Shown here: in pieces, positions 26,330 through 34,512 of the stretch
Numbering within the stretch: the first letter of the stretch is position 1
Layout of the letters: each line of letters starts with the position of its first letter
NCBI RefSeq assembly: GCF_963974515.1
Contig: NZ_CAXBDD010000003.1
Span: 77,659-141,658 of the forward strand
DNA: 64,000 nucleotides
Origin: Sunxiuqinia sp963974515
Lineage (GTDB): Bacteria > Bacteroidota > Bacteroidia > Bacteroidales > Prolixibacteraceae
Direction of reading: 5' to 3'
The notes under the pieces: model-generated
What the model was told of the DNA's origin: nothing
The model's input: only the letters and a program-made list of their open reading frames with translations
Databases searched by the model: none
Translations under genes and position numbers: made by a program

Positions 26330-27154
26330 CTAAGTTGTTGGTTGTGTTTGTTTTCGGGCAACCGTGGCCAGCAGGCCAATCAACACCAGACTCAGTCCGG
26401 CTACCAGGTAGCTGACCATTAGCTGCTCTTCCTTCTCAAGCAGGAAGAAGGAGAACTGGCTGATCTCGTCCCAATATTCGATGGACAGCAGTACCAGTAT
26501 ATTATTGATGGAGTGCCCTATGATGCAGGCTAAAATATTGCGCGTAATAACCATCACCCAGCCCAACAGCAAGCCCAGTAAAAAAGTAGCCGGAAATTGC
26601 CAGGGGTTTAAATGAAACAAGGCGAAGAACAAGGCCGATACCAAAATGGCGATAATCTTGGGGTAGTTGCGCATAAAGCCATGCATAATTACACCACGGA
26701 AAATCAGCTCTTCAACAATGGGGGCAACAATGGCGACTTTCAAAAAGGCGCCTAAAAAGCCATAATCGTTTTCAAAGATTCGTTCGAAAAGCTCCCAAAA
26801 CCAAGGCGGGGGAGGAAACACCTGGTCGATTTTCTTGTTGATTTCACCCAAAAACACATGTGCTGCCGCTAAAAAAGTCAGCACAGGAATAAAAATAAGC
26901 AGGTTAAACCGCTTGATTGGAAACAAGATGCCGAGTTTGGTTTGAGCTTTCCGGTAGGCAAAATAAAGGATAAACAAGATGGAGCCGAGCGAAAGGGCGA
27001 TCTTCTTAATCGGATTCGACAAATACTCTGTACCATGGTAATAATCCCAAATCGCCAATGGAAAATCAACCACGGTTTGAATGAAGATGTATAAAATAAC
27101 CAAATGTGCCGCCCCTAAGATTGTCGGGAAGTAAGGTCTCTGAGTCGAATTCAT
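26330..27154 (-). CDS. CPBP family intramembrane protease
   Basis: 274 residues, about eight membrane helices. CPBP (Abi/CaaX protease) motifs: EELIFRG with E148, E149 and R153; FALFHLNPWQFP with H181; and IGHSINN with H214 and N218. This is the full metal-site set of glutamic-type CAAX proteases of the Rce1 group. The substrate in bacteria is usually unknown. Operon with DUF456. Confidence 0.88.
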   Translation of the reverse strand: MNSTQRPYFPTILGAAHLVILYIFIQTVVDFPLAIWDYYHGTEYLSNPIKKIALSLGSILFILYFAYRKAQTKLGILFPIKRFNLLIFIPVLTFLAAAHVFLGEINKKIDQVFPPPPWFWELFERIFENDYGFLGAFLKVAIVAPIVEELIFRGVIMHGFMRNYPKIIAILVSALFFALFHLNPWQFPATFLLGLLLGWVMVITRNILACIIGHSINNILVLLSIEYWDEISQFSFFLLEKEEQLMVSYLVAGLSLVLIGLLATVARKQTQPTT

Positions 27155-27257
27155 AGTTCGTTTTAAACTTGCTCTAAAATAGCGGACTTTTCCTTAAAAT
27201 GAAACAGGAGACGCTATAATTAGCACCTCCTGCTTTATTTCCTTATCAGTTTCTTTG

Positions 27258-27902
27258 CTACAAATCTTTTCTGGCCAGGTAAAAGTCAACCATTTCGTAG
27301 TCCGATTTTTCGCGTTCCTCCATATCCGGAACTGTTTTTGGCGGTGGAACAATGACTTTTTCTCCGGGAACCCAGTTCAACGGAAGGGCCACACCATGTT
27401 TGTCGGCTGTTTGCAAAGCTTTCAACACCCGCAGAATCTCATTCATGTTACGCCCAACATTCAGCGGATAATACATCATCAGTCGAACCTTGCCGGTTGG
27501 ATCAATAATAAACACCGCACGAACGGCTGCCGTTTCGCTTTCGTTGGGCTGCAGCATGCCGTAAAGCTTCGACACTTTCATGTCAATATCAGCAATAATC
27601 GGAAAATTGAACAACACACCGCTGTTCTTTTTTACATTGTTCACCCAAGCCACGTGAGCATGAATGCTGTCGATACTCAAACCCATCAGTTTGGTGTTTA
27701 ATGCTTTAAATTCGTCGCTTTGTATGGCAAAACCACTCATTTCAGTGGTACAAACCGGCGTAAAGTCAGCCGGATGCGAAAACAGGATGACCCAACTTCC
27801 TTTGTTATACTCCGAGAATTTTAACGGCCCATAGGTGGTATCGGCTGTAAAGTCAGGAGCCATATCACCAATCCGAGGCATTTGATTAATTTGTTCTTCC
27901 AT
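27258..27902 (-). CDS. 1-Cys peroxiredoxin (Prx6 type)
   Basis: 214 residues. The peroxidatic cysteine C51 sits in HPADFTPVCTTEM; it is the only cysteine, so the enzyme is of the 1-Cys type and must be reduced by an outside thiol. The long C-terminal part with LPLNWVPGEKVIVPPP and the YYP motif is the Prx6 dimer extension. Reduces peroxides in the cytoplasm. Confidence 0.93.
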   Translation of the reverse strand: MEEQINQMPRIGDMAPDFTADTTYGPLKFSEYNKGSWVILFSHPADFTPVCTTEMSGFAIQSDEFKALNTKLMGLSIDSIHAHVAWVNNVKKNSGVLFNFPIIADIDMKVSKLYGMLQPNESETAAVRAVFIIDPTGKVRLMMYYPLNVGRNMNEILRVLKALQTADKHGVALPLNWVPGEKVIVPPPKTVPDMEEREKSDYEMVDFYLARKDL

Positions 27903-28114
27903 GATCTTTTTTAATTAGGATTAATGTTCTGGTTTCATAATAACTTCTTTTTCAGAAATATGTTCATCTTTAAGTGGTGAAAAAGATTACCTTTGTTCGG
28001 CTATTAATCATTGGAAAAACACGATTTGCTATCCCATTGAAACAGAGACCAAAAAAGTTATTTGTTTGTGAACAGTTTGTTGTTGAAAAAACCACGATTT
28101 TTTTCTGAAACAAT

Positions 28115-28146
28115 TTGATTTTTACAAGAAAAAGCGCTTATTTTGC
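28115..28146 (+). promoter_or_regulatory. promoter for rpmB-rpmG-DUF4295
   Basis: TTTG (28115-28118), 20 nt, then TTATTTTG (28139-28146); one base off the TAnnTTTG box. Leader of about 35 nt. Confidence 0.65.
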
Positions 28147-28189
28147 GAACTGTTTGAAAAATGTGTGATTCTGAATAAAAAATAAGACA

Positions 28190-28432
28190 ATGTCAAAAGT
28201 TTGTCAAGTTACCGGTAAAAAAATGATGGTGGGAAACAATGTTTCACACTCGAAAAGAAGAACGAAGCGTCGGTTTTATCCGAACTTGTTCAAGAAGAAA
28301 TTCTATCTTCCAGAGGAAGACCGTTGGATTTCGTTAACAGTTTCTGCAGCAGGAATCCGTACAATCAATAAAAGAGGTTTGGTGGCTGCGCTGAAAGAAG
28401 CGAAGGAAAAAGGATACGTAACGAATATTTAA
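28190..28432 (+). CDS. rpmB: 50S ribosomal protein L28
   Basis: 80 residues. MSKVCQVTGKKMMVGNNVSHSKRRTKRRFYPNL is the standard L28 start; the rest, including WISLTVSAAGIRTINKRG, is colinear with bacterial L28. First gene of the three-gene set L28-L33-DUF4295, a conserved order in Bacteroidota. Confidence 0.96.
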   Translation: MSKVCQVTGKKMMVGNNVSHSKRRTKRRFYPNLFKKKFYLPEEDRWISLTVSAAGIRTINKRGLVAALKEAKEKGYVTNI

Positions 28433-28444
28433 AAGCGTAGAAAA

Positions 28445-28627
28445 ATGGCTAAAAAAGGTAATAGGGTTCAGGTTATTTTAGAATGTACCGAGCATAAAGA
28501 CAGTGGTGTGCCCGGAACATCACGGTACATTTCAACCAAGAACAGGAAAAATACACCTGATCGTTTGGAATTGAAAAAGTACAACCCGGTTTTGAAAAAA
28601 GTAACTGTTCACCGCGAAATTAAATAA
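28445..28627 (+). CDS. rpmG: 50S ribosomal protein L33
   Basis: 60 residues; RVQVILECTEHKDSGVPGTSRYISTKNRKNTPDRLELKKYNP is diagnostic. Only one cysteine remains, so this is a zinc-free (C-minus) form. It starts 12 nt after L28. Confidence 0.95.
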   Translation: MAKKGNRVQVILECTEHKDSGVPGTSRYISTKNRKNTPDRLELKKYNPVLKKVTVHREIK

Positions 28628-28635
28628 ATTGAGAT

Positions 28636-28788
28636 ATGGCAAAGAAAGCAGTTGCATCATTGCAAAAAGGTGCCGGTAAAGGTTTTTCCAAAGTAATTAA
28701 AATGGTAAAGTCTGAAAAAACCGGAGCATTCACATTTCAGGAAGAAATGATTCCTAATGAAATGGTTAAAGACTATTTTAAGAAGTAA
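28636..28788 (+). CDS. DUF4295 family small protein
   Basis: 50 residues, basic: MAKKAVASLQKGAGKGFS, then KMVKSEKTGAFTFQEEMIPNEMVKDYFKK. It matches the DUF4295 proteins that regularly follow L33 in Bacteroidota and may be ribosome-associated (inference from context and charge). The start is 8 nt after rpmG, the last gene before a terminator. Confidence 0.88.
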   Translation: MAKKAVASLQKGAGKGFSKVIKMVKSEKTGAFTFQEEMIPNEMVKDYFKK

Positions 28789-28810
28789 AGATATTTGTTT
28801 GCTTAAACAG

Positions 28811-28844
28811 AAAAGCTTCCATCGATTGATGGGAGCTTTTTTGT
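28811..28844 (+). terminator. terminator of the L28-L33-DUF4295 operon
   Basis: Stem AAAAGCTTCCATC paired with GATGGGAGCTTTT (one G-T pair), loop of 4 nt, then a T-run. It lies 22 nt downstream of the last stop codon. Confidence 0.88.
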
Positions 28845-28872
28845 TATCCGTCTTTTAGATTACTCATTCGAG

Positions 28873-29643
28873 TCATTCCGGCGATTTCTCCGGCAGAAAC
28901 TTCCAATACCGCCGGGGCATATGCTGGCGTTGCAGTTTGTGGTTCTTTCGCTCCTTAATGTTGATGCTGTCAAAGTAATTCTTCCACAATACCTGGTAGC
29001 TGGCTTCCTGCTCCTGTAGCAAGTTGTGATTGACCTTCCCGTCCAGGCGGGAAAAGGTCTTCTCCGAAATCTCCACTTCCCGAACCGTTTTTAGATCGTA
29101 ATAAAAGCCATAATCGCGTTTCAGGTCGTAAATCAGCCACTGTTGATCGGCAAACCGGTTCTTGAAATGCCGGAGGGTAAAGGGCAATACATCGTATGCC
29201 GGTTCAACCGGGGCGAAATAAAGGCCATCTTTGGTTTCCTGGAATCGAACAAACTGAAGCAGGCGAGAGGTTTCCTGCAGGACTTTCCGTTCCAGCTTTT
29301 TCAATTGAAGCACATCTGCATCGCCATAATCGGATTCAATGCTGAATTTGGTGTCGAACAAACGGCGGACAAAACGAAACAACATCATCTCGATGCCGGG
29401 CTCTGCAGACAAGAAAGCCATGAAAGGCAATTCTTTGTTTCGTTGATGAAGCTTTTGCCTCAAGGCTTTCCAAACACGATTGGCTTGCTGCTCATTGGTT
29501 GAAATAACTTGCTTCTCGGTAAACAAGACTTCCTGAAAATCAACTTCGCCACAAATGTCAGTTGGCGTAATTTTTTGTTGATAGCACTGAAAAACAACGC
29601 TTAACAAGCCTTCGAACGTTCCATCGTAAATTAAATAAGCCAT
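28873..29643 (-). CDS. TIGR03915-family putative DNA metabolism protein
   Basis: 256 residues. Begins MAYLIYDGTFEGLLSVVFQCYQ, the usual start of this family (DUF4130), with GKVNHNLLQEQEASYQVLWKNYFDSINIKERKN and MPRRYWKFLPE at the end. Family members are encoded with the radical-SAM gene found just upstream, and are annotated as putative DNA repair proteins; the chemistry is not established. 4 nt separate the two genes, so they act together. Confidence 0.85.
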   Translation of the reverse strand: MAYLIYDGTFEGLLSVVFQCYQQKITPTDICGEVDFQEVLFTEKQVISTNEQQANRVWKALRQKLHQRNKELPFMAFLSAEPGIEMMLFRFVRRLFDTKFSIESDYGDADVLQLKKLERKVLQETSRLLQFVRFQETKDGLYFAPVEPAYDVLPFTLRHFKNRFADQQWLIYDLKRDYGFYYDLKTVREVEISEKTFSRLDGKVNHNLLQEQEASYQVLWKNYFDSINIKERKNHKLQRQHMPRRYWKFLPEKSPE

Positions 29644-29647
29644 GCTG

Positions 29648-30952
29648 TTAATTCTTAAAATGAAGCTGTTTGGGACCGCACACCGGGCTGGGCTGAGGAG
29701 GGAATAGCATCAGCTGGGTATCTCCTGCTTTCCGGCGTTTCATCTGGCTCTCAGCCAAAATATGATTTTTCAGGCGTTCAGGTTCCCAGCTGACCATTCG
29801 TGGTGGCAATTCGTTACATGTAATAAAGTACTGCGCTCGTTTCATCACTACGCCAATCTTTTTCAAATGAAAGCTGGTCAGTCGTCGAAAACGTCGGGTA
29901 TCGACAATCATTCGGGCGGATTGCACCCCAATGCCAGGCACTCGTAAAATCAGGTGGTAGTCGGCTTTGTTAATATCAACAGGGAACAAGTGTAAGTTTC
30001 GGATCGCGAATGCCAGCTTCGGATCAATCTCCAGATCCAGAAAAAGTCGCTCCGGCGTAAGAATTTCATCGGGCGAAAACTCATAAAACCGCATCAGCCA
30101 GTCGCTTTGATACAGCCGGTTTTCGCGTACCAATGGTGGTGACTGTATAGCCGGAAGCCGTTTGTCGTATTCATTCACAGGCAAATAACCGGAATAATAA
30201 ACTCGTTTCAGTTTCTGTTGATGATAGAAGTTTGAGGAAAGCTGAAGAATGTCCCGATCACTTTCGGGTGTGGCACCTACAATAATCTGGGTGCTTTGTC
30301 CGGCGGGTGTAAACTTCGGTACCCTGTGAAACTTTTTGCGTTCTTCTTTATAGGCTTGAATGCCTTCGCTGATTTGGTTCATTGGCTGCAGAACACTTGC
30401 GTAATCTTTTTCGGGCGCCAGCTTTTTCAGTTGCAGTTCGGTTGGTATCTCAATGTTCACGCTCATTCGATCAGCGTATCGGCCGGCTTCATAAATCAGT
30501 TCGCGACTGGCTCCCGGAATGGCTTTCAGGTGAATATAACCATAGTAGCGTTCCTTCAAGCGCAGTTTTTTGGCTACCAGCATCATGCGCTCCATCGTGT
30601 AGTCCGGATTTTTAATTACGCCGGAGCTTAAAAACAAACCCTCAATGTAATTTCTTCGGTAAAAACCAATGGTCAGATCAACGATTTCCTGAACGGTGAA
30701 AGCGGCGCGAGGGCGGTCGTTGGTTCGCCGGTTAATGCAATAGGCGCAATCGTAAATACAATGGTTGGTCATCAAAATCTTAAACAGGCTGATGCAGCGT
30801 CCGTCATCGGTAAAGCTGTGGCAAATACCTGCTGCCACGGCATTTCCAATTCCATCGTTGTTGTTCCGGCTGTTTCCGCTCGATGAGCAGGATACATCGT
30901 ATTTCGCTGCATCGGCTAATATTTTTAGTTTTTCTTGAATGGTCGCATTCAT
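29648..30952 (-). CDS. radical-SAM putative DNA modification/repair protein (TIGR03916 type)
   Basis: 434 residues. N-terminal segment with CSSSGNSR and DGIGNAVAAGICHSFTDDGRC, then the radical-SAM cluster C65-x3-C69-x2-C72 (CIYDCAYC). A barrel follows, and near 340-395 a helix-hairpin-helix DNA-binding segment (LRVPGIGVQSARMIVDTRRF). The HhH plus radical-SAM layout is the hallmark of TIGR03916 proteins, thought to act on DNA lesions in a way still unproven. First gene of the pair; it starts about 100 nt from the divergent S24 repressor, whose likely operators occupy the gap. Confidence 0.88.
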   Translation of the reverse strand: MNATIQEKLKILADAAKYDVSCSSSGNSRNNNDGIGNAVAAGICHSFTDDGRCISLFKILMTNHCIYDCAYCINRRTNDRPRAAFTVQEIVDLTIGFYRRNYIEGLFLSSGVIKNPDYTMERMMLVAKKLRLKERYYGYIHLKAIPGASRELIYEAGRYADRMSVNIEIPTELQLKKLAPEKDYASVLQPMNQISEGIQAYKEERKKFHRVPKFTPAGQSTQIIVGATPESDRDILQLSSNFYHQQKLKRVYYSGYLPVNEYDKRLPAIQSPPLVRENRLYQSDWLMRFYEFSPDEILTPERLFLDLEIDPKLAFAIRNLHLFPVDINKADYHLILRVPGIGVQSARMIVDTRRFRRLTSFHLKKIGVVMKRAQYFITCNELPPRMVSWEPERLKNHILAESQMKRRKAGDTQLMLFPPQPSPVCGPKQLHFKN

Positions 30953-31005
30953 AATCGATAAGCTTGTATGATTCTTGTTTTTTTATTGGCAAACGAGATG
31001 ATAAA

Positions 31006-31044
31006 ATTACTAATAAAATTAGTAATTACTAATAGGATTAGGTA
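31006..31044. promoter_or_regulatory. two tandem palindromes, probable operators of the S24 repressor
   Basis: Site 1: ATTACTAAT (31006-31014), 3 nt, ATTAGTAAT (31018-31026), perfect 9-nt arms. Site 2: TTACTAAT (31026-31033), 3 nt, ATTAGGTA (31037-31044), 7 of 8 arm bases matching. Centres are 19 bp apart, and site 2 overlaps the TATATTTG box. This is the geometry of two dimers side by side on a promoter. Confidence 0.7.
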
Positions 31045-31050
31045 TATTTG
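31043..31050 (+). promoter_or_regulatory. -7 box of the S24 repressor gene
   Basis: TATATTTG, a full TAnnTTTG match, ending only 4 nt before the ATG at 31055. If used, the mRNA would have nearly no leader. Confidence 0.55.
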
Positions 31051-31054
31051 GTGG

Positions 31055-31813
31055 ATGAATTTTTTAGCACAGAATATCAAGTATTTACGAAAAACAAAGC
31101 AGTGGACGCAGCAACAGTTGGCTGATGAACTTCAGATAAAACGTGCATTGGTTGGTTCGTACGAAGAGGGTAGGGCAACGCCTAAAATCGCCGTACTTCA
31201 GCGGCTGGCTGTCTTGCTGGATACGAAATTGGATGACCTGCTGGGCAGGCCTTTGGAAGAAAAACAAGAAGGCAGGTCACCTTCAGCCAAGGTGTTGTCC
31301 ATTGTGGTGGATCAAAATAATGAAGAATTGATTCCCATTGTTCCTGCAAAAGCTTCGGCAGGGTACCTAAACGGTTTTGCTGACCCGCATTATGTGGAGT
31401 CGCTGCCTCGCTTTTATATGCCTATTCCCGAATTGTCGCGCGAACGCACCTATCGTGTCTTTCAGATCAAAGGCGACAGCATGTTACCTGTGCTGCCTGA
31501 ATCTTATCTGTTTTGTGAATATGTGCCGGATTTGGAAGATTTGAAAAATGGACAAACGTATATCCTCATCACCAAAGATGAAGGTCTGGTTTATAAACGT
31601 GTCTTTTTGAAAGCTGCCAGCCAGTTACTGCTGAAGTCGGATAATCCGGAATACGATTCTTATGTAATTGGCTTGGAGCAAGTGTTGGAATTGTGGAAAG
31701 CCAAAGGCGTTTTAAGCTTCGAACTTCCAAAGCCCGAAATGATGAGATCAGCCCATATTTCGTCTGTTTTGAAGGAAGTGAAGGATGAGATTCGGAAGCT
31801 GAGAAATCAATAG
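31055..31813 (+). CDS. XRE-HTH/S24 (LexA-like) repressor
   Basis: 252 residues from the ATG at 31055 (the frame is open to 30968, but the canonical HTH starts here and operators lie upstream). XRE HTH at about 5-60 (LAQNIKYLRKTKQWTQQQLADELQIKRALVGSYEEG). S24 peptidase-like C-terminus (about 95-220) with A102-G103 as the possible cleavage bond in KASAGYLNG, nucleophile S142 in KGDSMLPVLP and general base K181 in VYKRV. The complete Ser-Lys dyad and Ala-Gly site argue for RecA-stimulated self-cleavage as in LexA, so it probably represses itself and the divergent radical-SAM pair until DNA is damaged. Confidence 0.87.
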   Translation: MNFLAQNIKYLRKTKQWTQQQLADELQIKRALVGSYEEGRATPKIAVLQRLAVLLDTKLDDLLGRPLEEKQEGRSPSAKVLSIVVDQNNEELIPIVPAKASAGYLNGFADPHYVESLPRFYMPIPELSRERTYRVFQIKGDSMLPVLPESYLFCEYVPDLEDLKNGQTYILITKDEGLVYKRVFLKAASQLLLKSDNPEYDSYVIGLEQVLELWKAKGVLSFELPKPEMMRSAHISSVLKEVKDEIRKLRNQ

Positions 31814-31995
31814 CTGGTATGATTTATGTTTCACGAATATTTTAAGAGTTTCCACTACGCTCGTTTGTTGTCTGACGAAAAAGTCAAATAGCCACCATGA
31901 AGTTTCCCCTTTGTTAACTCTTCCATCGCTCCTAAATTTCAATCGAATTATGTCAGTCAATTTTTGTAAATTGCGCCACTCAAATTCAGAAAGCT

Positions 31996-32946
31996 ATGGG
32001 TCTATTCGGATCATTTACAAAATCGAAAAAAGAAAGCCTGGATCAGGGCCTTTCAAAAACCAAGGAGAGTGTTTTCAAAAAGTTGGGACGAGCCATTGTT
32101 GGTAAGTCAAAGGTTGATGATGAAGTCCTTGATAACCTGGAAGAAGTATTGATTACCTCCGATGTTGGTGTAGATACAACGTTGAAAATTATCCGGCGAA
32201 TTGAAGAGCGCGTTTCGAAAGATAAATACTTTGGAGTTGATGAACTCAATACGCTTTTAAAAGAAGAAATTGCCGCACTGCTCGACGAAAATAACAGCAG
32301 CGATGATGCCGATTTTGATCTTCCGCAGAGTGACCTGCCTTATGTAATTATGGTCGTGGGAGTTAATGGGGTTGGAAAAACAACCACTATCGGTAAGCTG
32401 GCCTATAACTTCAAGAAGAACGGAAAAAAAGTGGTGCTTGGAGCTGCCGATACCTTTCGTGCGGCGGCCATAGACCAGTTGCAAATTTGGGCCGATCGCG
32501 TCAATGTTCCGCTGATCAGGCAAAGCATGGGATCTGATCCTGCTTCCGTGGCCTACGATGCCCTGGCTTCGGCAAAAGCCTCAGGTGCCGACGTGGTGAT
32601 TATTGATACAGCAGGCCGTTTGCACAATAAAATCAACCTGATGAATGAGCTAACTAAAATTAAGAATGTGATGCAAAAAATTGTGCCTGATGCGCCACAT
32701 GAGGTTTTGCTCATTTTGGATGGATCGACCGGACAAAACGCTTTTGAACAGGCCAAACAGTTCACTAAAGCAACGGAAGTCTCGGCTTTGGCTCTGACCA
32801 AGCTGGATGGAACGGCCAAAGGAGGTGTGGTTATTGGGATTTCCGATCAATTTAAAATTCCCGTCAAATACATTGGAATTGGCGAAAAAATGGAAGATTT
32901 GCAGGTTTTCCGGCGAAAAGAGTTTGTAGAGTCACTGTTTTCGTAG
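31996..32946 (+). CDS. ftsY: signal recognition particle receptor FtsY
   Basis: 316 residues; docks the SRP-ribosome complex at the inner membrane. NG domain: N bundle (about 15-90), P-loop GVNGVGKTTT (near 122), the DTFRAAAIDQL segment, DTAGRLHNK, TKLDGTAKGG and the end GIGEKMEDLQVFRRKEFVESLF. It lacks the acidic A domain found in E. coli FtsY, which is normal for this phylum. Confidence 0.95.
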   Translation: MGLFGSFTKSKKESLDQGLSKTKESVFKKLGRAIVGKSKVDDEVLDNLEEVLITSDVGVDTTLKIIRRIEERVSKDKYFGVDELNTLLKEEIAALLDENNSSDDADFDLPQSDLPYVIMVVGVNGVGKTTTIGKLAYNFKKNGKKVVLGAADTFRAAAIDQLQIWADRVNVPLIRQSMGSDPASVAYDALASAKASGADVVIIDTAGRLHNKINLMNELTKIKNVMQKIVPDAPHEVLLILDGSTGQNAFEQAKQFTKATEVSALALTKLDGTAKGGVVIGISDQFKIPVKYIGIGEKMEDLQVFRRKEFVESLFS

Positions 32947-32975
32947 ATATCTCTTCGTAAGCGGATGAATGTCAT

Positions 32976-33030
32976 CCTGAACCTGTTTCAGGAACCGTCG
33001 CCTTATTAGGTTCCGAAAATAAGTTCGGAA
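32976..33030. repeat. REP-like double dyad between ftsY and rimO
   Basis: Two short inverted repeats: CCTGAA/TTCAGG (32976-32992) and TTCCGAA/TTCGGAA (33011-33030, 6-nt loop). The flanking GTCATCCTGAAC phrase resembles widespread intergenic repeats. No T-run. Confidence 0.45.
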
Positions 33031-33111
33031 TGACTCATTCCCATAAAGAAAATTAAAAAACCACCATGGATTTAGTTTGTTGTAGAGGTGGAGAAAAAAA
33101 GAAGATAAAAG

Positions 33112-34407
33112 ATGAAACGAGGAAAAGTTAATATAACCACCCTGGGGTGTTCGAAAAATTTGGTTGATTCGGAAATGCTGCTCAACCAGCTTGATCTGAA
33201 TGGTTTTAAAGTGGTTCACGACAGTGAAGATGATGATGCCAATATTGTTATTCTGAATACCTGTGGCTTTATCATGGATGCCAAGGAAGAATCCATCAAT
33301 TCGATCTTGAGCCACGCCCAGGCCCGAAAAAGCGGAAAGTTGGATAAGCTGCTGGTTATGGGTTGTTTGTCGGCGCGCTACAAGGAAGACTTGGAGAAGG
33401 AAATTCCGGAAGTAGATAAATTCTACGGCAAATTTGACTACAAGCAAATTATTCAGGATTTGAATGCCAACTTCTTTGAACAGAAGATGTATCACCGCCT
33501 GAAAACAACACCGAGCCACTTTTCTTACCTGAAAATCAGTGAAGGATGCAACCGGCACTGCTCATTTTGTGCCATTCCCCAGTTTACCGGAATCCATAAA
33601 TCGCGCAGCATAGAGAGTTTGCTGGAAGAAGCCCAAACACTGGTTGATAGTGGAACTAAAGAACTGCTGATCATTGCGCAGGATTTGTCATACTACGGAA
33701 TTGATATGTATGGCGAAAGCAAGTTGGCCGAACTGATTGACCGGTTGGCCGATATTAAAGGATTGGAATGGATCCGCTTGCATTATGCCTACCCGTCTAA
33801 ATTTCCGATGGACTTGCTGAAAGTGATCCGTGAACGACATAACGTGGCCAGCTACCTGGATTTGCCATTACAGCACATAAGCGACCGAATGCTGGGGCGT
33901 ATGCGCCGAAAAATTACCAAAGACGAAACCATCAGCCTGATCAACAGGATCCGTGAGGAAGTACCGGGAATTGCGTTGCGAACTACCTTTTTGGTTGGCC
34001 ACCCGGGTGAAACTGAAGAAGATTTTGAAGAATTGAAAGCCTTTGTTGCCGAGCAGAAATTCGATCGCATGGGCGTTTTCGCCTATTCGGACGAAGATGA
34101 TACTTACGCTTTTAAAATGTACGAGGACGATGTTCCGGAAGACGTAAAACAGGAACGCGCGGCAGAACTGATGGAACTCCAACAAAACATTTCTGAAAAA
34201 CTAAATACAGAGAAAGTAGGGAAGACCCTAAAAGTATTGATTGATCGCGAGGAGGCAGATTATTTTGTTGGCCGGACTGAATTTGACTCACCTGAAGTGG
34301 ATGGGGAAGTGTTGGTTGAAAAAGAGGAATCAATTCAAATTGGTCAATTCTACCCGATTCAGATCGCCGACTCAACCGAGTTTGACTTGATTGGGAAAGT
34401 TTCCTGA
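33112..34407 (+). CDS. rimO: ribosomal protein S12 methylthiotransferase RimO
   Basis: 431 residues. Starts RGKVNITTLGCSKNLVDSE as RimO does. The N-terminal UPF0004 domain has cluster cysteines C13, C51 and C85; the radical-SAM cluster is C146-x3-C150-x2-C153 in EGCNRHCSFCAIP; a TRAM domain ends the protein. It adds a methylthio group to an aspartate of S12. Confidence 0.95.
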   Translation: MKRGKVNITTLGCSKNLVDSEMLLNQLDLNGFKVVHDSEDDDANIVILNTCGFIMDAKEESINSILSHAQARKSGKLDKLLVMGCLSARYKEDLEKEIPEVDKFYGKFDYKQIIQDLNANFFEQKMYHRLKTTPSHFSYLKISEGCNRHCSFCAIPQFTGIHKSRSIESLLEEAQTLVDSGTKELLIIAQDLSYYGIDMYGESKLAELIDRLADIKGLEWIRLHYAYPSKFPMDLLKVIRERHNVASYLDLPLQHISDRMLGRMRRKITKDETISLINRIREEVPGIALRTTFLVGHPGETEEDFEELKAFVAEQKFDRMGVFAYSDEDDTYAFKMYEDDVPEDVKQERAAELMELQQNISEKLNTEKVGKTLKVLIDREEADYFVGRTEFDSPEVDGEVLVEKEESIQIGQFYPIQIADSTEFDLIGKVS

Positions 34408-34433
34408 TCAGCAGATCCGATAAAGCTATTTTT

Positions 34434-34490
34434 GAAGCATCGCCATATTTTCAGGAACAACCTGATGAAATATGGCGATGCTTCTTTTGT
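34434..34490 (+). terminator. terminator after rimO
   Basis: Stem of 17 bp plus 5 bp above a 2-nt bulge (34434-34455 with 34461-34484), 5-nt loop, then TTTTG. It starts 27 nt after the rimO stop and separates it from the convergent hydrolase gene. Confidence 0.8.
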
Positions 34491-34512
34491 TTAAGCTGCT
34501 GAAGTCAGTGGA

